Below are positions 42,331 through 48,136 of a DNA stretch of 48,136 nucleotides, one piece after another. The position numbers were made by a program, and so were the translations under genes. The stretch spans positions 1 through 48,136 of the forward strand of contig CACYJP010000002.1 of the NCBI GenBank assembly GCA_902774725.1, read 5' to 3'. Under the pieces are notes generated by a model, which had not been told where the DNA came from, did no database searches, and saw only the letters and a program-made list of their open reading frames with translations. The DNA comes from an uncultured Lachnospiraceae bacterium (GTDB lineage: Bacteria; Bacillota; Clostridia; Lachnospirales; Lachnospiraceae). Position 1 is the first letter of the stretch; each line of letters begins with the position of its first letter.

Positions 42331-43617
42331 TCACCTCCTTACCACTCTTATCCAACAGCCTTTTCCACCCAGATACATAATCGTTCCGAATGGAACCTTC
42401 ATTATCCTGTCCGGCACCATTTTTGCATATGTCTGATTTATATATGTTCCATTTCTGGATTTGCAGTCCCTTACGTAAAGCTCACCTGCCATATCATCAT
42501 ACATAATTTCAAGATGCTGTCTTCCGACATATCCTACATTTACTACTATGTTGCATCTCTCCGGCGACCTGCCTACAAAGATGCAATTATTTCTCGGAAG
42601 TATATATGTCTGAATGCTGCTGCCAATATGAACCTCCAGTATCGCATCTTCGCTGACCGGATTTTTATCGGCTCCGGGACTTTGTCCTGCATCATAATCA
42701 ACTTCAGTTTTTTCATTAATCCTATCTGTTTCCGACTCACTTCCGTTTATAAGCCTCAGATCAGTCAGCAGCTTATCTATCGTCTGAGTTCGATTCTTAT
42801 AGTCGACGACCAAAGCCTTGTCTATAGCATCTGAGATGTAGCTTGCAAATCCAAACTGATCAAGCTTTATATAACCACTACCGGTAAATCTTTCCACTGC
42901 ATCCGGAACCTTTCTGCCGGTCAGCAGATAATAAATCGTTGCAGCAAAGGAGTAAACATCTGTATAGGTTCCCTGCGACCTTTTTGAAGAGTATTGCTCA
43001 AGCGGTGCAAAGTATGGTTTCAGGAAAACCGACAGTCCTTCGTTGTTCGTTCTTGCAAGCTCCTTTGCATTTCCACAGTCTATCAGCTTTACTTCCATAT
43101 TCTTTGTATAGATTATATTGTCAGGACTGATATCCCTGTGGAACAGCCTGTTTTTATGCATATCCGATAGAGCTTTTCCGGCTTCTAAAACTATATACGA
43201 AAGCTCCTGCCATCCCAGACGTCCGCCATTATTTTTTGCAAGCTGTCTTAGGTTTACACCGTCCAGATACTCCATAACAAAGTAACAGGTTCCATGCTGT
43301 TCAAAATAGTCAGTTACATCTACTATTCCCTTAACATTTCTCAAAGCCTGGAGTGCAAGCGCCTCTTCGCCAAAACGTTCCTTGCTATGTTCAAATGGAT
43401 GTGTGTCCGACTTATTGATGGCACTTACAGTTTTTCCATCCTTCTCCCTTACGGCCAGCTGTCTGGGAAACAGCTCCTTTATTGCACAAGCAACTCCCTG
43501 CTTCGTGTCCTCTGCTTTATATGTAATTCCGAATCCACCGCTTCCAATTATTTCCTGTACTTTATACCTGTCATCCAGCATAGTACCAATTGGAAGACCA
43601 AATGTTATATCCGCCAT
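42331..43617 (-). CDS. soluble Ser/Thr kinase with C-terminal FHA domain
   Basis: The 428-residue protein has a Hanks-type kinase domain (about 10-275): GSGGFG, Lys in CAIKELFP, HRDISPDN and YFAPLEQYS. The DFG motif is changed to DCG (KLIDCGNAKEL); the metal-binding Asp is kept. A C-terminal FHA domain follows (about 330-425; VGRSPERCNI, GRQH, SRNGTYIN). There is no membrane helix, so it is the cytoplasmic kinase of the locus. Its start lies one base after the stop of the TTEER-repeat gene. The FHA domain could bind its own autophosphorylated Thr or the linkers of the membrane proteins. Confidence 0.93.
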   Translation of the reverse strand: MADITFGLPIGTMLDDRYKVQEIIGSGGFGITYKAEDTKQGVACAIKELFPRQLAVREKDGKTVSAINKSDTHPFEHSKERFGEEALALQALRNVKGIVDVTDYFEQHGTCYFVMEYLDGVNLRQLAKNNGGRLGWQELSYIVLEAGKALSDMHKNRLFHRDISPDNIIYTKNMEVKLIDCGNAKELARTNNEGLSVFLKPYFAPLEQYSSKRSQGTYTDVYSFAATIYYLLTGRKVPDAVERFTGSGYIKLDQFGFASYISDAIDKALVVDYKNRTQTIDKLLTDLRLINGSESETDRINEKTEVDYDAGQSPGADKNPVSEDAILEVHIGSSIQTYILPRNNCIFVGRSPERCNIVVNVGYVGRQHLEIMYDDMAGELYVRDCKSRNGTYINQTYAKMVPDRIMKVPFGTIMYLGGKGCWIRVVRR

Positions 43618-43618
43618 A

Positions 43619-44536
43619 TTACCACCTGATTACCAGTTCCATTTCACCGATTTTTAATCTGTCATTTTTTTCAAGTCGTCTCTTATGAGTCATCTTAATC
43701 CCATTGAAATATGTACCATTTGTAGTATCCAGATCCTGTACATAGAAAGAATCATCACTATATTCTATTACCAGATGCTGCCCTGAAAGATTCTCATTAT
43801 TTATAACAACATCACAGATACTGTCTCGACCAAGGATCAAGCTGCTATCAACATTTGACTTAATTGAGTTGATAATTGATCCGTTTTTATAAACATCTAT
43901 TATGATTGGAACTCCAGGCGATGTTGCAGCACTTATCGTATATCCAACTTTTCTGGTCACATCCTCGCTATCATCCATTTCGCCTGCATTCATACCGTCA
44001 TTTTTCATTTTTTTATTTTCAGAAGCTTTATCACCTCTTTTTCTCTTTCTTCCTGTTGCGATTACTATGATTGTTATGATCAGGATTATCAGTAGTACAA
44101 ATAATCCTATTGCAATCAGAATCATTGTTTTTTTACTTGGGTGTTTTTCTTCTGTTGATTTCTTTTCAGTCTTCTTTTTTTCTGTCGTGCTCTTTTCAGT
44201 TGTTCTTTCTTCAGTCGTTCTCTCCTCAGTTGTTATCTCTTCGGTGGTTCTATCCTCCGTTGTTTTATCTTCCGTCGTTCTTTCTTCAGTCGTTCTCTCT
44301 TCTGTTGTTCTATCTTCAGTTGTTCTCTCTTCAGTAGTTCTTTCTTCAGTTGTTCTCTCTTCTGTTGTTCTTTCTTCGGTTGTATTCTCTCCTGGGGCAG
44401 GAACACCCGTAGGAAGATAAGTTCCATCACCCTTATCTCTGACCATGGGCTGAGCATTTACCGCTCCTCCCAGAGATAGGAAAATAACAATGGTGAGAGC
44501 TATATATGAAATTAACCGTTTTTTTAAAAGCTTCAT
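43619..44536 (-). CDS. signal peptide, TTEER repeat stalk, membrane helix and FHA domain
   Basis: The 305-residue protein has a signal-like helix (8-28, ending VNAQP). A stalk of 14 consecutive five-residue units (52-121; TTEER with variants TTEDR, TTEDK, TTEEI, TTEKS, TTEKK) and a Lys-rich patch follow. A membrane helix (about 137-162) and a C-terminal cytoplasmic FHA domain (about 220-305; LGRDSICDV, SGQH, TTNGTYF) complete it. The usual SRxH Arg is Gly here. The stalk lies outside the membrane and is long enough to enter the wall. The C-terminus resembles that of the VWA protein next to it, and both end in an IRW tripeptide. Confidence 0.9.
   Translation of the reverse strand: MKLLKKRLISYIALTIVIFLSLGGAVNAQPMVRDKGDGTYLPTGVPAPGENTTEERTTEERTTEERTTEERTTEDRTTEERTTEERTTEDKTTEDRTTEEITTEERTTEERTTEKSTTEKKKTEKKSTEEKHPSKKTMILIAIGLFVLLIILIITIIVIATGRKRKRGDKASENKKMKNDGMNAGEMDDSEDVTRKVGYTISAATSPGVPIIIDVYKNGSIINSIKSNVDSSLILGRDSICDVVINNENLSGQHLVIEYSDDSFYVQDLDTTNGTYFNGIKMTHKRRLEKNDRLKIGEMELVIRW
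44174..44383 (-). repeat. 15-bp tandem repeat, 14 units, in frame
   Basis: The array codes for the TTEER-type stalk. Each unit on the plus strand resembles TTCAGTCGTTCTCTC, with variation mostly at third positions and some substitutions. Unit length is a multiple of three, so gain or loss of units would keep the frame and change stalk length. Confidence 0.95.
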
Positions 44537-44540
44537 ACTA

Positions 44541-46433
44541 TTACCACCTGATTATTATCTCCAGTGAACCGGCCTGTATAACATCATTTTGAGAGAGTCG
44601 TCTCTTTCCATTCAGTCTTACTCCATTTAAGAAGGTGCCATTTTTTGACTCAAGATCCATTATCATAAGCATGTTATTAGAGAACTCTATAGCAAAATGT
44701 TGTTTTGACATATGTGGATCATCTATATAGAGATCACATATCTCAGCACGTCCAACTATCAGACTACCATCGACTTTTGCATTTATCTCTTTAATCATTT
44801 TCCCGCCGGACTTGATTATAAGACTTATCGGGAATCCCTGATTAACTGCTGTTCCTACCTGAACCTTGTTTATATGAAGATGGATCTGTTCATCTACTCT
44901 GTCAGCAAGAACAACCTTATCATCGACAACAACAAGACCCTTACGTTTCTTTATTACTGCAAATATGATAAGCAGGATTACTATTACGATTACAATAAAA
45001 CCTGCGAGTACAACCCACCAATACTCATGGAAAAAGCTCTTTTTCTCCGGAACATAGTCTTTTCCGTCTTTATAGCTTACATCCATGGATGCTTCTTCCA
45101 TCGGATTAGCTTCTTCAGTTGTATCAGTAATTCCTCCTGATATCTTTACTGTATAATCACCATTCCACAAGGTGTCCGAAGTCGTAAGCATTATCACGCT
45201 TTGGGAATCAACATCAAAGTCCGCCCCTGTTGGTTTTATGCTCTTTTCTTCCTTGCTATCCTTGTCTTTTTTCTTGTCGTTTTCTTTATCAATATTTTTA
45301 ACTTTTATTTCATACAGACTGAGATTCTTTGCTGTATCTGATACATCCTTGGAAAATTCAATTTTTATTGTATGCTCATCAACTACACTTACATTTGTCA
45401 CCTCAGGAGCATTTGTATCTGAAACATGCTTATCGGGCTTTATTGTTTTCTCATTAAATGTTTTGTCGCCCTCTTCTGTCTGATAAACGATATTAAAGCC
45501 GACTGTTTCTCCGGAGGTTTTGTTTGAAGTTGATTTAAAGGTTGCAACATAACAGGAACAGAGTTTTGAATATAATCCCTGAACAGAGCTTCCTTGTTCA
45601 AAGTCCTGTGAAAGTACATAATCTCCACCTGACTGCCTTACAACCTGCTGAATATCTGCTCGGCTTTCACTACCGTTTTCTCCGCTCATTCTCTCCTGTA
45701 TGAGATAGAGAGGTATATTGTTATCAACCAGCTTGCTTATAGTTTCATCCTTACCGTAGCCATTTTCAGTATCATTTACTCCATCAGTTACGGCAACGAT
45801 AACACTCCTGTTTTTTCCAAAGCCAAGATCCTCATCGATGTTATCAGATGATGTAAAAATCGTATCTGTGTTTTCTCCTGCTATTTCAGTAGCAGCATCC
45901 TTTATCGCATTATAGAGATTGGTGTTCATACCATCTCTTTCTATGCTATCCAGAACAGAAACAAGCTGCTCAGAGTCTGCCACACTAAGCTTACCGGCCT
46001 TTTTCTCTGCTGTATCTCCAACCACATATATGGAAACTGTATCGTTTTCATTCATATAGTCAGAAACTGCAGCAATCTCTCCCTTGACTTTATCAAAGTC
46101 TTCCTTATTCACAGACTTTGAATTATCTATAAGGAAATAATAATCAATACCATAGCCCGTTTCTGCCCATTTACGGCTGTCCATCATCTCAAGTCTCTCG
46201 TCACCGAGCATTCCGTAAACACCCGAATTTGTGTCGTATGTCTCATCCGGATAGAAGTATGCTCTTACATAAGGCATAACGGCTCTGACCTGCTCTATAC
46301 GATACTGCTCATTCACTGTATTGGTAAGGTTAATGCTCTTACTATCCTCTGCTCTTACTACAAAGCTGTTAAGTATTATTGCTACGAAAAGTAAGACTAC
46401 ACTGATTTTTTTTCTTACTGATTTCAAATTCAT
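44541..46433 (-). CDS. extracellular VWA domain, membrane helix and cytoplasmic FHA domain
   Basis: This 630-residue protein has a signal helix (about 8-28). A von Willebrand A domain (about 95-290) has a full MIDAS: DNSKS (103-107), Thr in MNTNLYNAI and Asp in AVTDGVND. A Lys/Asp/Glu-rich beta region, a membrane helix (about 475-497) and a C-terminal FHA domain follow (VGRAEICDL, SKQH, SKNGTFLNG). The ATG overlaps the stop of the preceding gene in TGATG, pointing to coupled translation. A TTG two codons later would have better ribosome-site spacing. The VWA domain could bind a wall or host ligand and signal inwards, or be steered from inside through FHA. Confidence 0.92.
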   Translation of the reverse strand: MNLKSVRKKISVVLLFVAIILNSFVVRAEDSKSINLTNTVNEQYRIEQVRAVMPYVRAYFYPDETYDTNSGVYGMLGDERLEMMDSRKWAETGYGIDYYFLIDNSKSVNKEDFDKVKGEIAAVSDYMNENDTVSIYVVGDTAEKKAGKLSVADSEQLVSVLDSIERDGMNTNLYNAIKDAATEIAGENTDTIFTSSDNIDEDLGFGKNRSVIVAVTDGVNDTENGYGKDETISKLVDNNIPLYLIQERMSGENGSESRADIQQVVRQSGGDYVLSQDFEQGSSVQGLYSKLCSCYVATFKSTSNKTSGETVGFNIVYQTEEGDKTFNEKTIKPDKHVSDTNAPEVTNVSVVDEHTIKIEFSKDVSDTAKNLSLYEIKVKNIDKENDKKKDKDSKEEKSIKPTGADFDVDSQSVIMLTTSDTLWNGDYTVKISGGITDTTEEANPMEEASMDVSYKDGKDYVPEKKSFFHEYWWVVLAGFIVIVIVILLIIFAVIKKRKGLVVVDDKVVLADRVDEQIHLHINKVQVGTAVNQGFPISLIIKSGGKMIKEINAKVDGSLIVGRAEICDLYIDDPHMSKQHFAIEFSNNMLMIMDLESKNGTFLNGVRLNGKRRLSQNDVIQAGSLEIIIRW

Positions 46434-47038
46434 CACTCCCACTTTTTGTCGCCTCTGCAAAATGCAACAAACTCAAAAGTACTGTCTCCGATTACTATTC
46501 TGTCACCGGTCACTATTTCCTTCGGTTCCCCTATCATTTCCCCATTCATATATATCATTCCGTTGATTGAAGGGCACACATAGAACTTATTTTTTTTCAT
46601 CTCATAAACGATGTCACAAACCTTTTCCCGGGATATTTTTATATCATCCTTTATCACTATATCCATGTTGTCGCCTCTTCCGAGCTTGTTTATTCCATGA
46701 TATATGCGATAGTCTCTTCCCTTTTCCGGTCCATCAACACAAACCAGCCAGCCGGTTATAAAATCATTTCCTTTTGAAGCAGAATACATAGCAACGGTTA
46801 CATCTTCATCAACTGCATCAACATGGAAATGCTCCTTAAGCGGTTTTTGTTCCATAACGCCAACTACATCAACCACATTTGAGCCGGCATCCTCCATTCC
46901 GATAGTAACCTGACTATTTAAGTCAGAGCCGTAAGCATAATCCTGTCCGGTCTCCTCAGCCTTTTTACAATGCGGACAGCTTGAAAACTTATCGTCATCA
47001 TAAAAATGTAATCCCTTCATACATCTTACTACAGCCAT
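46433..47038 (-). CDS. zinc-ribbon FHA protein, cytoplasmic
   Basis: The 201-residue protein has an N-terminal zinc ribbon (Cys6, His11, Cys21, Cys24; CPHC) and a C-terminal FHA domain (about 110-200; LGRGDNMDI, ISREK, NGMIYMNG). It resembles the gene at 40749 in layout and in the shared GRGDNMDIV stretch, and likewise follows a PP2C gene. AGAGGGG lies eight bases before the ATG, and its stop overlaps the VWA gene start. It is probably an adaptor; this is inferred. Confidence 0.88.
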   Translation of the reverse strand: MAVVRCMKGLHFYDDDKFSSCPHCKKAEETGQDYAYGSDLNSQVTIGMEDAGSNVVDVVGVMEQKPLKEHFHVDAVDEDVTVAMYSASKGNDFITGWLVCVDGPEKGRDYRIYHGINKLGRGDNMDIVIKDDIKISREKVCDIVYEMKKNKFYVCPSINGMIYMNGEMIGEPKEIVTGDRIVIGDSTFEFVAFCRGDKKWE

Positions 47039-47072
47039 AATTATTACCCCTCTTCTCTTACTGAAATCTATT

Positions 47073-47801
47073 CTATCTAAACCAAACAGCTATTGCCGAA
47101 TTGTTATCCATATTAACATCTTTTCCATTTGCCATTACGATTTCTACCATGGAGTTCATCCATTCTTCGACGCTCTTTGCATTCTTAAGAGTCTCAACCA
47201 TCTGCTGTTCGTTGATCAGCTCCCAGAAACCATCGGTACACATAAGGAATGAATCATTACCTCTTATCGCTATCTCCTGCGACAGCTCATATGAGTTGCC
47301 TTCCCACTCAGTTCCTATTACTCTTATAAGTCTGTTTCTGTCCTCATGCCCTCTTATTTCTTCAAATGTTATCTCCCCGAGATTGACAAGCATTTGAGGC
47401 ACACTATGATCAAAGGTGTGAGCCGCGAGTTCTCCGTCTCTGAAGAAATACAGCCTGCTATCTCCGATGTGGCCCCATCTGGCTATACCGTTTATCTTTA
47501 ATATCAGGTCAACCATGGTAGTTTTCATATCTGCCGCCATAGGATTATTCCCCTGCTCACTAAGCACACGTTCCTGAGCAGTTTCAAAGCTTCTTGCCAG
47601 TACATCCTCATCTGCAGATTCCATAAAGCTTTCCTTAGCAGCGTCAACTGCTATAGCCGAAGCTATTTCTCCGTGTCCGTGACCACCAAGTCCATCTGCA
47701 ACAACAAAGCAGTGACCTGCGGCTGAAGCTACCTCACCGACTGTATCCTCATTTACTTCTCTATTTCCATTATTTGTAAAAATACTATATGTTAATTTCA
47801 T
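47073..47801 (-). CDS. PP2C-family Ser/Thr phosphatase, first gene of the locus
   Basis: The 242-residue phosphatase has the PP2C motifs NREVNEDTVG, VADGLGGHGHGE, HIGDSRLYFF and LMCTDGFWEL. It is cytoplasmic. GGAGG stands four bases before the ATG, a short spacing. It is the second phosphatase of the locus and clearly different from the one at 41505, so the two may serve different kinases or targets. Confidence 0.93.
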   Translation of the reverse strand: MKLTYSIFTNNGNREVNEDTVGEVASAAGHCFVVADGLGGHGHGEIASAIAVDAAKESFMESADEDVLARSFETAQERVLSEQGNNPMAADMKTTMVDLILKINGIARWGHIGDSRLYFFRDGELAAHTFDHSVPQMLVNLGEITFEEIRGHEDRNRLIRVIGTEWEGNSYELSQEIAIRGNDSFLMCTDGFWELINEQQMVETLKNAKSVEEWMNSMVEIVMANGKDVNMDNNSAIAVWFR

Positions 47802-47883
47802 AAAACCTCCGAACTAAACCTCTGATGCTACTATCTTCGTAAATCGTTATTTATTTTAACATATTTTTATATATAGAATTCAG

Positions 47884-47911
47884 CTAATTGCATAATTGGC
47901 TTTGCAATTAG
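47884..47911. promoter_or_regulatory. inverted repeat, candidate operator of the phosphosignalling operon
   Basis: CTAATTGC-N12-GCAATTAG is a perfect 8-bp inverted repeat in the AT-rich region before the first PP2C gene. A weak promoter could lie just upstream: TTGCAA at 47954-47949 and an extended -10 TGCTAAAAT at 47932-47924, with a 19-base gap. This would place the repeat at the start of the transcript. The promoter call is weak. Confidence 0.4.
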
Positions 47912-47968
47912 TATATTTTTATAATTTTAGCATTTATATCGCTGCTTTTTGCAATTAATATTAAAAGA

Positions 47969-48002
47969 ACCGAACATTCCCATGTCAATCGGACTGTTCG
48001 GT
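47969..48002 (-). terminator. terminator of the gene at the right edge
   Basis: ACCGAACA and TGTTCGGT, extended inwards by GG/CC pairs, form a stem. On the minus strand an A-rich stretch precedes it and TCTTTTAAT follows. It lies about 45 bases after the stop of the partial gene. Confidence 0.65.
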
Positions 48003-48045
48003 ACTTGATTTTCTCTTTTTTTTTCTTTTTGTATTATTCCTGTTC

Positions 48046-48136
48046 TTATTTCTCGATATAACTTATATAAGTATCCGAAAGCTCCTCAGAATACTTCGGA
48101 GATACCTCGATTCTTTTTCCAAGATCCTCCACTATC
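48046..48136 (-). CDS. C-terminal fragment of an unidentified protein (cut by window edge)
   Basis: An open frame enters from the right edge and ends at TAA (48048-48046). It encodes 29 residues, ending SEELSDTYISYIEK. No family can be recognised from so little. The frame is supported by the terminator that follows and by the absence of other open frames here. It is separate from the phosphosignalling operon. Confidence 0.5.
   Translation of the reverse strand, partial: IVEDLGKRIEVSPKYSEELSDTYISYIEK

Noticed and set aside
44174..44383. CRISPR-like repeat array
   Set aside because: Units are 15 bases with no spacers and encode protein in frame. No cas genes are present.
43902..44420. Plus-strand open frame encoding VVLSSVVLSSVV-type repeats
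   Set aside because: It is the complement of the TTEER-coding array. The long frame results from the repeat period, and there is no ribosome site or homology.
32682..47801. Type VI secretion regulation (PpkA/PppA/FHA)
   Set aside because: Kinase, phosphatase and FHA occur in T6SS, but there is no Tss structural gene here and the cell is Gram-positive.
32682..47801. Type VII (WXG100/EssC) secretion locus
   Set aside because: No WXG100 protein and no FtsK-type ATPase is encoded. The only transporter is an ABC exporter.
32682..47801. MoxR-VWA or tellurite-type (Ter) conflict system
   Set aside because: VWA and PP2C are present, but no MoxR-type AAA ATPase or TerD protein is found.
1..48136. 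Prophage, insertion sequence or integrative element
   Set aside because: No transposase, integrase, phage structural gene or flanking terminal repeat was seen.

Overview
The window looks like chromosome of an anaerobic Firmicute of the Lachnospiraceae. The evidence is a Lachnospiraceae-like 16S 5' end, AT-rich DNA with clear AGGAGG ribosome sites, a Gram-positive Tad pilus set without a secretin, a sortase-anchored protein, and plant-polysaccharide hydrolases (GH9, GH26). A Coprococcus-like gut bacterium is a plausible guess, but the genus is not proven by what I can see.

Layout. 1-1000: the 5' end of a 16S rRNA gene on the minus strand, preceded in the same direction by two tRNA-Ser genes (GGA and UGA) and a consensus promoter. 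1027-13822: a minus-strand operon encoding a Tad/Flp-type pilus (CpaE-like ATPase, TadA, TadB, TadC, Flp pilin, DUF5702 protein, two TadE-like pseudopilins). It continues into a DUF6382-FHA membrane protein and a 1355-residue sortase-anchored protein with an NlpC/P60-like domain and Cna-B/VaFE-type repeats. 13823-14230: a non-coding region with two terminators, palindromes and a short tandem repeat. 14231-21881: a hybrid histidine kinase with its own promoter, a YfhO-family membrane protein, a GH9 lipoprotein cellulase and a eukaryotic-type HisA. 22007-23688: a CIRCE-controlled Hsp20 gene and a GH26 mannanase without signal peptide. 23708-26096: glmM and a YhaM-type HD nuclease. 26278-32704: mutS2, an OmpR-family two-component pair, an Lrp/AsnC regulator and a class I aminotransferase.

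32682-47801: twelve closely packed minus-strand genes that form one eukaryote-like phosphosignalling locus. It has two Ser/Thr kinases, two PP2C phosphatases and ten FHA domains spread over nine proteins. The FHA domains are fused to output modules: an HtrA-like protease, an ABC exporter (the Rv1747 architecture), an extracellular von Willebrand A domain, a 14-unit TTEER-type repeat stalk and a four-helix membrane domain. The core order PP2C, zinc-ribbon FHA, then kinase occurs twice. Most membrane-bound members share a layout: cytoplasmic FHA or kinase domain, a low-complexity linker, one membrane helix and a Thr/Glu-rich wall-side segment. This is the most interesting part of the window. I infer that it couples cell-envelope sensing to transport and proteolysis through phosphothreonine-FHA contacts.

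The right edge holds the last 29 codons of an unidentified minus-strand gene and its terminator. I saw no CRISPR array, insertion sequence, prophage or broken gene.
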